Assembly (NCBI RefSeq): GCF_900604955.1
Contig: NZ_UWPE01000002.1
Span: 302,029 to 366,028, forward strand
Direction: 5' to 3'
Origin: Neoactinobaculum massilliense
Lineage (GTDB): Bacteria > Actinomycetota > Actinomycetes > Actinomycetales > Actinomycetaceae
Length of the DNA stretch: 64,000 nucleotides
Positions 19,285-27,701 of this stretch are shown here, piece by piece. A program made the translations under genes and the position numbers. Numbering within the stretch: the first letter of the stretch is position 1; every line of letters begins with the position of its first letter. Under the pieces are notes generated by a model, which ran no database searches, was not told where the DNA came from, and worked only from the letters and a program-made list of their open reading frames with translations.

Positions 19285-19761
19285 AATCCTCACTTCTTTG
19301 GCGCATTCGCGCCGCACAATCCGACACGGGCATAGCCGGCCCGCGTTGCGTGGGTAGCCTAGTCCGCTTGGCCGAGCAGTGGCGCCCGGCCGCCGACCGG
19401 GACCAACCGCCCGATCTGCTGGGCTTACTGTCTCTCAGATCCCCCTGAAAGCGCACCCTCGCGGCGGGGAAGTGTCCATCACATTCGGGTTTTTCCCAGA
19501 AAACCTGGCGCCACCTTCCAGGCTACGTGGACGGGGCGCGGGGTGTGAGAGCCGCGTCAGCACTTCGGGGCCGGCGCGGGGGTATTAGGCCGGCGCAGCT
19601 ATACGGGGCCGGCGCGCTGCGTAAGGAGACGAGCTCGCGGATGTGTACGACGTCGCTGGTGTGTACGACGTCGCTGGGGCACGCAAGTTTTAGCGACGCT
19701 TGGTAGGCCACGACTTTTGTCGGACCCTCCCTATACCATCGAGACAGACGAAAGGAGCGTG
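19285..19761. other. Intergenic region upstream of the nitrite/flavin operon
   Basis: About 475 bp between the divergent dedA gene and the electron-transfer operon. No gene is supported. It holds an 18-bp tandem repeat at 19642-19677, a possible regulator target, and AAAGGAG at 19751-19757 before the first operon gene. Confidence 0.5.
19642..19677. repeat. Two tandem copies of an 18-bp unit upstream of the operon
   Basis: TGTGTACGACGTCGCTGG occurs twice back to back (19642-19659 and 19660-19677), each copy holding the palindrome CGACGTCG. The repeat lies about 85 bp before the first gene of the nitrite/flavin operon and could be a tandem operator. Confidence 0.85.
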
Positions 19762-21060
19762 ATGGCCAGAGCGATTTTCCCGCACCAGGGCGGGAAGGAT
19801 TCCGCAGCGGGCGACAGTTGTGATCCCGCGAGCGCCGGTGCGCGCACCACCTCTCGCGGCGGGACACCTCCCATGGCGGCAGGCCTCGCCCGGAGCGCTC
19901 CCCCGGTGCAGCAGGAGCCTGCGAGTGGTGCTGGGATCGGCAGCCGCGCGGTACACGTACGGCGGCGCCCCTCGCCGCGTGCACTGCTCCTGGCGCTGGC
20001 CGTCTTTGCGCTGCTATGCGGGCTCAACGCGGCCCTCCTGTTACTGGGTACCTGGGCGCCCGTCACCGGGCAGGATCCGGCCGCGCACGGAATTGTGATG
20101 GTGGGCGGTTTTCTAGGCGGTGTCATTGCACTGGAACGCGCCCAGGCACTGGCCCATCAGGATCCGCGGCACCTCTGGGCATACCTGGCACCGCTACTAC
20201 TGGTGCTCGGTGGTGTCACGGTGGCTATTGCAGGGCCTCTGAGCGGTGCAGGTGCACTGGGCAAGGTGGTCATGGTGGAGGGCAGCCTGCTGACCACACT
20301 TATTTATATAGCGCTGTGGGATCGCGCCCAGCTCACCCTGCTTGCCCCGCAGATGCTCAGCGGTGTGGCACTCACTGCGGCGCTGCTGCTCTCGCTCCGG
20401 TTTGAAACCTCCGCGCTCCTTCCGCTGCTTGCCGCATTCCTTGTTATTACGATCGCCTCGGAGCGCGCAGAACTGGCTCAGCTCACCATGGGGCCGCGTG
20501 CTGTTTCTACGCTGCTATTTTTCTCCGTGTTTCTTACCCTGGCGGCAGGGGCCGCGCTCCTCTGGCCGGCGGTCGGACGGCGAGTATGCGGCGCCGGACT
20601 GCTAGGCATTGCCGCATGGCTGGCATGGCGGGACGTACCGCGCCGGCTCATTCATGCCACGGGGCTTCCGCGGTATATGGCGTGGGCACTGCTGGGCGGA
20701 TACGTGTGGCTGGCCATTGCGGGCGTGGTCTGGCTAGCCTCCGCCGGGCTCCCCGGCACGCCTCTTTATGACGCGGCCGTGCACTGCATCTTCATTGGCT
20801 TCGCATTCACCATGATTATGGCGCACGCACCCATTGTGTTCCCGGCCGTTATCAGCTTGCCGGTGCCATATCAACCATTCATGTATGTGCCAGTGGCGCT
20901 TCTCAACGCCGGTCTACTTCTTCGCGTTATTGCGGACGTGGCGCTGGGCCAGGGCACCGTCTGGATTGTGAGCGGAGTGGTCAGTGTGCTGGCCATCCTA
21001 ACTTTCTTGGCCACCATCATCACCACGGTGATCGCAGGTCCGAGGGGAGGCAGGAAATGA
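19762..21060 (+). CDS. Multi-helix membrane protein, possibly NnrS-like, of nitrite/flavin operon
   Basis: A 432-residue polytopic membrane protein with about 11-12 helices after a polar N-terminal tail of about 75 residues. Histidines occur at likely membrane positions (AAHGIVMVGGFLGGV, DAAVHCIFIGFAFTMIMAHAP), which would suit a haem or copper protein and recalls NnrS and haem-copper-oxidase-like folds, but I cannot prove family membership. ATG at 19762 follows AAAGGAG. Its last four bases overlap the next gene (ATGA), so the two are co-translated. By context it serves nitrite reduction, either as an electron or metal-handling partner or as protection against NO. Confidence 0.7.
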   Translation: MARAIFPHQGGKDSAAGDSCDPASAGARTTSRGGTPPMAAGLARSAPPVQQEPASGAGIGSRAVHVRRRPSPRALLLALAVFALLCGLNAALLLLGTWAPVTGQDPAAHGIVMVGGFLGGVIALERAQALAHQDPRHLWAYLAPLLLVLGGVTVAIAGPLSGAGALGKVVMVEGSLLTTLIYIALWDRAQLTLLAPQMLSGVALTAALLLSLRFETSALLPLLAAFLVITIASERAELAQLTMGPRAVSTLLFFSVFLTLAAGAALLWPAVGRRVCGAGLLGIAAWLAWRDVPRRLIHATGLPRYMAWALLGGYVWLAIAGVVWLASAGLPGTPLYDAAVHCIFIGFAFTMIMAHAPIVFPAVISLPVPYQPFMYVPVALLNAGLLLRVIADVALGQGTVWIVSGVVSVLAILTFLATIITTVIAGPRGGRK

Positions 21061-22577
21061 TCCGGACGGCTGGAATAAGCGAAAATGAGCAGCCGGCGGA
21101 GTCGAGTGGCCGCGCTGAGTCACAGGGCGCGCCCTCAGGGTCGCCGCCTGCACCCTCATCCACCCGCATGCCTGCTCAACCGTCAGCCAGATCAAAAGGT
21201 AAACCCCGCGTACTGCGAGATTTCGTCTCCATCCTGTGGCTGACCGCCGCCATTGTGGCCGCACTCAATTCCTCGCTTATGCGATGGGACTGGGTGCTGG
21301 TGCACATGGTACTGCTGGGGGCGCTCTCCCATGCGGTGCTCGTATGGTCCGAATACTTCACCGGCAAGCTCACTCATCGGGCACCCACGGACGCGTCTAA
21401 TCGCGCACAGGATGCACGCGCCATTCTCCTCCTGGTGGGCGGCGCCCTGGTGGTGTGGGGATTCCCCGCCGCACACTGGGCGCTCGTGGTTGTTGGTGCC
21501 TGCCTGGTGGCCACCGCCGTGGTGTGGCACGCCGCGCACATTGCCACGCGATTTCGCGGCGGCGCGGGCGGCCGTTTCCGCGTGGTAGCGCGCTATTACC
21601 TTGCCGCCGCCTGCTGTCTGCCCCTCGGCGCAACCTACGGCGTGCTCCTGGCCGCTGAGCCCGGTGACACCTGGCGCGGCCGGCTGATGGCCGCCCATAT
21701 CGCCATCAACCTGTTCGGCTGGATCGGGCTCACGGTGGTGGGCACACTGCTATTCCTCTGGCCTACGGTGGTGCGCTCACGCATGGCCCCCGGCGCCGAA
21801 CGGCGTACCGCCCATGCACTGTGGTTCCTACTGGTGGGCGTAGTGGCCATTGCTACCGGCGCCACCCTGGGTACGCACTGGCTGGCTTTCGCCGGCACGC
21901 TCACCTATGCGGCGGGCATCGGGGTGTGGGCCGTCACCCTGGGCTATCCGCTCCGACGTAAGGGCATGCGCGATTTTGCGCCCGCCTCCATTTTTGCCGG
22001 CGTGTGCTGGGCGGGCATCATCCTGGTATGGCTAGCCGTCTTCATGGCGCTGGGCGGTTGGGACACCGTATCCGATCACCTCTACCAGATCGGATTCGTG
22101 GCGCTGTGGGGCTTTGCCCTTCAGCTCCTGTTCGGCGCACTCTCCTACCTCATGGCCTCAGCCATGGGCGGAGCACCCAGTGTGCGGCGAGCCATGGATA
22201 CCGTATTCAACTGGGGTGCCACATTCCGTATTGCGGTGCCAAATCTGGCATTGCTGGCATGGCTGGCGCCCACACCGTTCCCGGGCTGGTTTGCGGTGCT
22301 CGGCATAGCAACGCTAGCTAGCTTCGTACCACTCATGTTCATTGGCGCCTTCGCCGGCGTTCATGCCAAACAGCAGCTTCGCGCAACCGGTTCGCATGCC
22401 GGCACCAGCACAACAAACCTCACCGCAGCCGGCACCAGCGCAACCGGCCCACGAACAAACCCAACCGGCCCACACACAGCTAACCCCAATGCAACGGGTA
22501 GCACGGGCGGTGTAGCGGACGGAGCGCCCGGCACCGCACCCACGCCGCCTCATGGCATCGTGAAAGGAGAGCAATGA
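21057..22577 (+). CDS. Membrane partner of NirK-like oxidase (split multicopper oxidase TM domain)
   Basis: A 506-residue membrane protein with about 10-11 helices, a polar N-tail (1-50) and a Thr/Ala/Asn-rich C-tail (about 440-506). Segments such as MAAHIAINLFGWIGLTVVGTLLFLWPTVVRSRM resemble the membrane part of long actinobacterial copper oxidases in which this domain is fused in front of a nitrite-reductase-like part. Here the two parts are separate genes joined by an ATGA overlap at 22574-22577, which supports a physical complex. Membrane His residues (HMVLLGALSHAV, HAAHIATRF, AAHIAIN) could bind haem. GGGAGG precedes the ATG, which also overlaps the previous stop codon. Confidence 0.75.
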   Translation: MIRTAGISENEQPAESSGRAESQGAPSGSPPAPSSTRMPAQPSARSKGKPRVLRDFVSILWLTAAIVAALNSSLMRWDWVLVHMVLLGALSHAVLVWSEYFTGKLTHRAPTDASNRAQDARAILLLVGGALVVWGFPAAHWALVVVGACLVATAVVWHAAHIATRFRGGAGGRFRVVARYYLAAACCLPLGATYGVLLAAEPGDTWRGRLMAAHIAINLFGWIGLTVVGTLLFLWPTVVRSRMAPGAERRTAHALWFLLVGVVAIATGATLGTHWLAFAGTLTYAAGIGVWAVTLGYPLRRKGMRDFAPASIFAGVCWAGIILVWLAVFMALGGWDTVSDHLYQIGFVALWGFALQLLFGALSYLMASAMGGAPSVRRAMDTVFNWGATFRIAVPNLALLAWLAPTPFPGWFAVLGIATLASFVPLMFIGAFAGVHAKQQLRATGSHAGTSTTNLTAAGTSATGPRTNPTGPHTANPNATGSTGGVADGAPGTAPTPPHGIVKGEQ

Positions 22578-24025
22578 AGCGCTCAAGCACATGGTCCGCG
22601 GCCGGCCTGGTGGCGGCCGTGTCCGTTATCCTGCTCCTCATCGTGGCGGGTGTCGGCACCGGCGCCGGGCTCCCCGCACTCACCGGCGTGCCCACCAGCA
22701 CACAGACGGTGACCCCCACCGGGAAGACCACCACCGTAAACGTCACGGCTACCGGGGACATGACATTTGAGCCGTCAGCTATTGAGGTACCGGCCGGCAA
22801 CCGCCTGGTTATCAACCTGACCAATACGGACAAGGTCAATCAGCATGACCTCAGAATCGGTACGGTGGAATCAGGGCGCATCGCCCCGGGCACCAGCCGC
22901 ACCGTGGACTACGGTGTTCAATCCGCCTCCAGCCAGGGCTACTGCACCGTGGCGGGACACCGCCAGATGGGGATGACCATGGAGGTGACGGTCACCGGCG
23001 CGGGCACCACTAGCGCAGCAGACGCCACCGGCAAAGCGAATACCGACACCGATAGCTCAAGTACCACCGGCTCAAGTGCCACCGGCACGGCCGGCCCGGA
23101 CGCCTCCGCCTACCCGGACAAAAATACGCCTATCTCCAGTCATATTTCCCCGGAACTCTCCGCTTTGGAAGCGGACACCGGACCCAAAACGCGGAAGGTG
23201 ACACTCACGGTCAAGGAGGTGCCGCTGGAAGTGGCGCCGGGCGTGTGGCAGTTGCGGTGGACATACAACGGCCAATCGGCCGGCCCTACCCTGCACGGCC
23301 GCGTGGGCGACCGGTTCGAGGTCACCCTCAAGAACGAGGGCACCATGGGCCACTCCATTGATTTCCATGCCGGCTCGCTCTCACCCGATCAGCCCATGCG
23401 TACCATTGCCCCCGGAGAAACGCTCACCTATGAGTTCACCGCGGGCCGCGCCGGTATTTGGATGTACCACTGCTCCACGGCACCGATGTCTACGCACATC
23501 GCGGCCGGCATGCATGGCGCCGTCGTGATTGAACCGGACGGGCTGGACCCGGTGGATCACCAGTACGTGCTTGTGCAGAGCGAAATCTATCTGCAGAACG
23601 TGGCCACCACGGCCGATGCGGCCACCGAGGTGGATGCCGCGCGCGTGGGCACCGAGCCCGATCGGATGGCTTTCAACGGCATCGCCTTCCAGTATGACCA
23701 GTATCCGTTCCAGGTGAAGGCCGGGCAGCGTGTGCGGTTCTGGGTGCTCGACGCCGGCCCAGACGAGCCCCTGTCCTTCCACATCGTGGGTGGGCAATTT
23801 GATACCACGTGGACGGAAGGACGGTACACACTTCGGCATGGCACAGCGGTAGATCCAAGCGGCGGCACCACGCAGGATGGTGGCGCCCAAGTGCTCCCAC
23901 TGGAGGCGGCGCAGGGTGGATTCGCGGAGCTCACGTTCCCCGCAGCCGGACACTATTCGGTGGTCAACCACGTAATGACCGACGCCGAACGCGGCGCCCA
24001 CGGGATTGTTGAGGTGACGAAGTAG
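22574..24025 (+). CDS. nirK: Copper nitrite reductase-like protein with extra N-terminal cupredoxin
   Basis: A 483-residue exported or membrane-tethered copper enzyme, expected to reduce nitrite to NO. An N-terminal signal/anchor helix (about 10-36) is followed by a cupredoxin domain with a type 1 set (His91, Cys124, His129, Met134), then a NirK-like two-domain core. In the core all family ligands can be placed: type 1 His260, Cys300, His308, Met313; type 2 His265, His299 and, from domain 2, His466; plus the catalytic pair Asp263 and His403. The spacing matches NirK/AniA. GAAAGGAGA precedes the ATG, and the start overlaps the previous stop codon. The extra cupredoxin may act as a built-in electron donor. 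Multicopper oxidase activity is the alternative, but the Asp/His pair favours nitrite. Confidence 0.85.
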   Translation: MKRSSTWSAAGLVAAVSVILLLIVAGVGTGAGLPALTGVPTSTQTVTPTGKTTTVNVTATGDMTFEPSAIEVPAGNRLVINLTNTDKVNQHDLRIGTVESGRIAPGTSRTVDYGVQSASSQGYCTVAGHRQMGMTMEVTVTGAGTTSAADATGKANTDTDSSSTTGSSATGTAGPDASAYPDKNTPISSHISPELSALEADTGPKTRKVTLTVKEVPLEVAPGVWQLRWTYNGQSAGPTLHGRVGDRFEVTLKNEGTMGHSIDFHAGSLSPDQPMRTIAPGETLTYEFTAGRAGIWMYHCSTAPMSTHIAAGMHGAVVIEPDGLDPVDHQYVLVQSEIYLQNVATTADAATEVDAARVGTEPDRMAFNGIAFQYDQYPFQVKAGQRVRFWVLDAGPDEPLSFHIVGGQFDTTWTEGRYTLRHGTAVDPSGGTTQDGGAQVLPLEAAQGGFAELTFPAAGHYSVVNHVMTDAERGAHGIVEVTK

Positions 24026-24127
24026 AGAAGCGGGGACCGGGGCGCGCCACCGCCCCGTCCACATCACACCGCGTATTTCTCAGAAAACATCCGCCTACTT
24101 CCCAGCAAGCGGCCGCATCTTTCTACC

Positions 24128-25654
24128 ATGTTCAATCACATGGGAACGGCCACCGCCTCTGGCGATGCTCGTCGGACTCGCACAGGCGAAAACCGCGCCG
24201 GCGCCCTCCCAGCTCCAATAAGCCCGGCCCCTGAGGGGATCTTTCCTGCTCAAGCCGCGGCACGTGCCTGGCACCGCGACCTCCTGTGCGTCGCCGGCAC
24301 GCTCTGCGTTGTGCTGCCAATTGCCACCTGGATCAGCCAGGGTGGCATGGCCGGCATGCTCGCTTCGCCCGGCGCATTGATCACCGCTCTTGGCATTGTG
24401 GCAGGCCTGGGCGCCACCGGCTCCGTCATTCTCATGCTGTGGCTGGCTGCCCGCGTACCGTTCATCGAACACACGGTGGGGCTGGACAAGGCACTCGCCG
24501 CGCACCGCGACCTGGGTGAGGCAACCGTCGTCGGACTTGTTATGCACGGCGCCCTTCTCATTGTTGGCTATGCGCTCCTTGACGGAGTGAGCTGGCCGGC
24601 CGAAATTGGTGCACTCTGGTCCGGCGATTTTGCGCTGGCGGTCGCCTCGCTGCTCCTGCTGGGCGTGGTGGGCGTGACATCCATGTGGGCGGTGCGCAAG
24701 AAACTACCGCACGAGGCCTGGTGGCTCATCCACTTGCTCACCTATGTGGCCGTCCTTGCGGCACTCCCCCACCAGTTCTCGATGGGCGGCACGTTCGCCA
24801 GTGGCTGGCCGCGCGCCACGTGGATGGCACTCTGGGGTGTGACGCTCGCAGTGCTCTGTTGGTATCGGCTATTTATTCCCCTCCGCCAGGCCTGGCTCCG
24901 GCGGCTCACCGTAACGCAAGTACGCGCCGAGGCGCCCGGCGTGGTGAGCATCGAAATGACGGGTCCGGGGGCAGCCGACTTCATGGCAGACCACCGGGCC
25001 GGCGCCGGCCAATTTGGCCAATGGCGTTTCCTCGCGCCCGGACTGTGGACACATTCCCACCCACTGTCGCTCTCCGCAGCTCCGCACGGCCAGACGCCGC
25101 TCGCACAGACTCAACCCGGCCAGGGTGCGCCCGGCCAGCTGCTTCGCGTCACCGTCAAGGCGCGCGGCCGGGGCACCGCCCAACTCATTCGCCGTGTCCG
25201 GCCCGGCATGCACGTCACGGTGCAGGGCCCCTACGGCGTGTTCACCGAGGCATCTCGCAGCGAACCCGACCTTGTACTGGTGGGCTTCGGCGTCGGCATC
25301 GCACCGATCCGCGCATTCCTGGAAACGGCTACCTTCGCGCCCGGGCACGCCACCGTGATCCTGCGCGGCTCCAGCCTCGCGGACATGCCCCACCTGGCCG
25401 AAATTGATGCGATCGCCCGGCGGCGCGGCGCCCGCCTGTACGTGCTCCCCGGGCACCGATCGAGATCCATCGCCGCCCCCGCGTGGGCACCCGAAAGCGC
25501 CCGCGGCATACGGCTGGTGGATCTCACGGGGCCACTGCAGCACGCGGATCTCTACATCTGCGGTCCCAAACCGGCCGCACAGTCACTAGAAAACGAGGCC
25601 ATCGCCCATGGCCTCCCCGTCACCGCGGTTCACCGCGAAGAATTCGATTGGTAG
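24128..25654 (+). CDS. Ferric reductase-like transmembrane NAD(P)H/FAD oxidoreductase
   Basis: A 508-residue membrane flavocytochrome-like protein. The N-terminal half has about six helices with paired His residues for two b haems (LAAHRDLGEATVVGLVMHG and HEAWWLIHLLTYVAVLAALPHQF). The C-terminal half is a ferredoxin-reductase module: an FAD-binding segment (HSHPLSLSAAP), VKARGRGTAQLIRRVRPG, and NAD(P)H-binding VLVGFGVGIAPIRAFLE with ICGPK near the end. It would carry electrons from cytosolic NAD(P)H across the membrane. The start is uncertain: ATG at 24128 and ATG at 24140 both lack a clear ribosome site. It is followed after 6 bases by the FMN-binding protein, its likely electron acceptor. 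Confidence 0.88.
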   Translation: MFNHMGTATASGDARRTRTGENRAGALPAPISPAPEGIFPAQAAARAWHRDLLCVAGTLCVVLPIATWISQGGMAGMLASPGALITALGIVAGLGATGSVILMLWLAARVPFIEHTVGLDKALAAHRDLGEATVVGLVMHGALLIVGYALLDGVSWPAEIGALWSGDFALAVASLLLLGVVGVTSMWAVRKKLPHEAWWLIHLLTYVAVLAALPHQFSMGGTFASGWPRATWMALWGVTLAVLCWYRLFIPLRQAWLRRLTVTQVRAEAPGVVSIEMTGPGAADFMADHRAGAGQFGQWRFLAPGLWTHSHPLSLSAAPHGQTPLAQTQPGQGAPGQLLRVTVKARGRGTAQLIRRVRPGMHVTVQGPYGVFTEASRSEPDLVLVGFGVGIAPIRAFLETATFAPGHATVILRGSSLADMPHLAEIDAIARRRGARLYVLPGHRSRSIAAPAWAPESARGIRLVDLTGPLQHADLYICGPKPAAQSLENEAIAHGLPVTAVHREEFDW

Positions 25655-25660
25655 GTTCAC

Positions 25661-26224
25661 ATGAAAATGTCACGTAGAGCCAGCGTCCTGTCAGCACTTG
25701 CCACCATCGGGGTGCTGGGTACGGCTTGGGCCACGGCGACGCCGTCGTCCAGTCTCGCCTCCGGTTCCGGTAGCGCGTCCACGAACGGTACGAATCTCGG
25801 CGGAACGGCGGATACTGCCGGCACGTCCGGGAACGCGAGCGCCAGCAGCGGGAATGCGGGAGTCTCCGGCACCGACTCATCCGAGACGAATGGGGCTTCC
25901 GGCACGGGTTCTAGCAGCTCCACGGGTTCTAGCGGCTCCGGTTCCTCCTACCGGGATGGCACCTACACGCAAACCACTCAGTACCGTTACGGCAGCCTGA
26001 CGCTGACGGTCACGGTGAGCGGCGGGAAAGTGACGAACGTGAGCGCCCAGGACAGCGTGCAGGACGGCCACTCCCAGCGTATTAACGAGCAGGCGCTCCC
26101 GCTCTTGCGCAGCGAGGTGCTCTCCGCCGGCAGCGCGAGCATCGACACGGTATCCGGCGCTACCTACACCTCGCAGGCGTACGCCACCTCCCTGCAGGCC
26201 GCACTGGATGAGGCGCGGTCATGA
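25661..26224 (+). CDS. Exported FMN-binding domain protein
   Basis: A 187-residue secreted protein with an N-terminal signal sequence (about 1-30), a long Gly/Ser/Thr/Asn-rich linker (30-95) and a single FMN_bind domain (about 96-187). The covalent flavinylation site is the Thr of SGAT in VSGATYTSQAY (Thr168). In this family ApbE attaches FMN through a phosphoester to that Thr. The flexible linker would let the domain reach between the membrane reductase and an extracytosolic acceptor. The stop codon overlaps the ApbE start (ATGA). Confidence 0.9.
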   Translation: MKMSRRASVLSALATIGVLGTAWATATPSSSLASGSGSASTNGTNLGGTADTAGTSGNASASSGNAGVSGTDSSETNGASGTGSSSSTGSSGSGSSYRDGTYTQTTQYRYGSLTLTVTVSGGKVTNVSAQDSVQDGHSQRINEQALPLLRSEVLSAGSASIDTVSGATYTSQAYATSLQAALDEARS

Positions 26225-27054
26225 TTTTTGAAACGATGGGTACCACGGTCTCGATCACCTGCCCGAATTTGCCGGCGCGCGCCACCATGGAGGTCCGCGA
26301 AACGTTCCGCCGCTATGACCTCTCCTGCAGCCTATGGATAGCGGACTCGGAGGCCTCCCAATTCTCCCGCGGCGAGATCACGCTCGACGCCACGTCGGGC
26401 CTGTTCCGGGACGCGTTCCTCGAGTGTGAGGCGTGGGAAGCGGAAACCAGGGGCGCCTTCACCCCTCGTATCCCCACCGGCGGCTGGGACGTGCAGGGTA
26501 TCGCCAAGGCGCTCGCGATCCGTGCGGCCGGGCAGGTGCTCGAAAGCTACGGCGCCACGAACTGGCTCATCAACGCGGGCGGGGATATCGCCACCTCGGG
26601 CACGCGCGCCGACGGCCAACCGTGGACATCGGGCATTGTGGATCCCGAGGATCGCTCGCGTCTGGTCAGCCGGGCCCGTCTGGATGGCCGGGTGAGCGCA
26701 CTGGCCACCTCCGGCACCGCCGAGCGCGGCGAGCATATTTGGCGCGCCCTCGGCCCCATCGCCGGTGGCACGGCCGCGCACAATGCCGCCTTCCCACAGC
26801 GTGGCGTCCTGTTCTCGCAGGTGAGCGTGGCCGCGCGCGACATCGTCACCGCCGATGTCTGGGCCACCGCCATCATGTCCGGCGGCCCCGCCACACTCGG
26901 TCTTGCCGCTCAGCACGACGTCGAGGTGCTCGCGTTTTCGCCCACCGCCGGTTGGTATGCCACGCCAATGTTCCGCGAGGATACCGGCGCGGCAGACGCG
27001 GTCCCGGGTAGTGCGCCGCAGGCGCAGACAGAGCGGTCCGCCGAAGCAGCGTAG
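26221..27054 (+). CDS. apbE: FAD:protein FMN transferase (ApbE)
   Basis: A 277-residue Mg-dependent enzyme that transfers FMN from FAD to Thr in FMN_bind proteins, here surely the preceding gene product. Family marks are [10 protein letters not shown] at the N-terminus, [14 protein letters not shown] (FAD and metal binding), [13 protein letters not shown], and the C-terminal metal site in [16 protein letters not shown]. There is no signal peptide or lipobox at this start, so it may act in the cytosol or use an unusual export route. It overlaps the previous gene by 4 bases, which ties its dose to that of its substrate. It is the last gene of the operon. Confidence 0.92.
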   Translation: MIFETMGTTVSITCPNLPARATMEVRETFRRYDLSCSLWIADSEASQFSRGEITLDATSGLFRDAFLECEAWEAETRGAFTPRIPTGGWDVQGIAKALAIRAAGQVLESYGATNWLINAGGDIATSGTRADGQPWTSGIVDPEDRSRLVSRARLDGRVSALATSGTAERGEHIWRALGPIAGGTAAHNAAFPQRGVLFSQVSVAARDIVTADVWATAIMSGGPATLGLAAQHDVEVLAFSPTAGWYATPMFREDTGAADAVPGSAPQAQTERSAEAA

Positions 27055-27109
27055 GAGGCCGTGCCGGAGGCCCGCGGTACGCTGGGCCCTATCGAGTGAG
27101 AGGGGCAGC

Positions 27110-27559
27110 ATGGAACGCCGTCTGGTGGCCGCCGTAGCGATTGTTGATAATTTGGCGCATCCGCACCGTTTTCTCGCCGCCCAACGCTCCTACCCGGAGT
27201 GGGCCGACGGTCTGTGGGAATTCCCCGGCGGCAAAGTGGAGCCCGGCGAGGATCCGGCACAGGCCGCCCGGCGCGAATTACGCGAGGAACTGGGCTGCGA
27301 GGTAGCGCTGGGAGCGCAGGTACGCAATCCCGGTGATGCCGACGGCGACTGGCCGCTCTCGGCCGGTGGGCACAATGCTGGCCGCTGGATGCGGCTGTGG
27401 TTGGCCGTCCTGGCGCCCGGTGACGCCCCGCGCGTTGGTAGTGCGCACCGGGCGCTCAAGGCGCTCTCCGCCGCTGAGGCTACGTCTGTCCAGTGGCTGC
27501 CCGGCGACGTGCACATCATCCCTGCCCTGCAGGCGCTTCTTACTGAGCGCGAGCAATAA
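27110..27559 (+). CDS. Nudix hydrolase (MutT-like)
   Basis: A 149-residue pyrophosphatase. The Nudix box [23 protein letters not shown] (about residues 40-62) is complete. The N-terminal [10 protein letters not shown] and [22 protein letters not shown] follow the MutT/8-oxo-dGTPase and CTP pyrophosphohydrolase pattern. The start at 27110 is chosen because it begins the fold and GAGAGGGG lies upstream; further upstream the frame is shadow sequence over apbE. Cleaning of oxidised nucleotides is the likely role. Confidence 0.85.
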   Translation: MERRLVAAVAIVDNLAHPHRFLAAQRSYPEWADGLWEFPGGKVEPGEDPAQAARRELREELGCEVALGAQVRNPGDADGDWPLSAGGHNAGRWMRLWLAVLAPGDAPRVGSAHRALKALSAAEATSVQWLPGDVHIIPALQALLTEREQ

Positions 27560-27689
27560 ACACTGCCGGCGCCCCTCGGCCATACCGCACCAGCTCTCGT
27601 CACCACTCTCCCGGCTCAACGCCGGCCCATCGCCACGCTACCGGCCTCACGACGTGCCAAACGGCGGCGTCGGCAGAAGAATCGGGGCC

Positions 27690-27695
27690 TACGGT
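27690..27695 (+). promoter_or_regulatory. -10-like hexamer for the fructosamine kinase-like gene
   Basis: TACGGT matches TANNNT and ends exactly 6 bases before ATG 27702; no ribosome site is present. This is the geometry of a leaderless transcript. Confidence 0.45.
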
Positions 27696-27701
27696 AGAGA
27701 C

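Noticed and set aside
19285..19761. A regulator gene for the nitrite/flavin operon in the upstream gap
   Set aside because: No frame there has a helix-turn-helix or a plausible start; only the 18-bp tandem repeat stands out.
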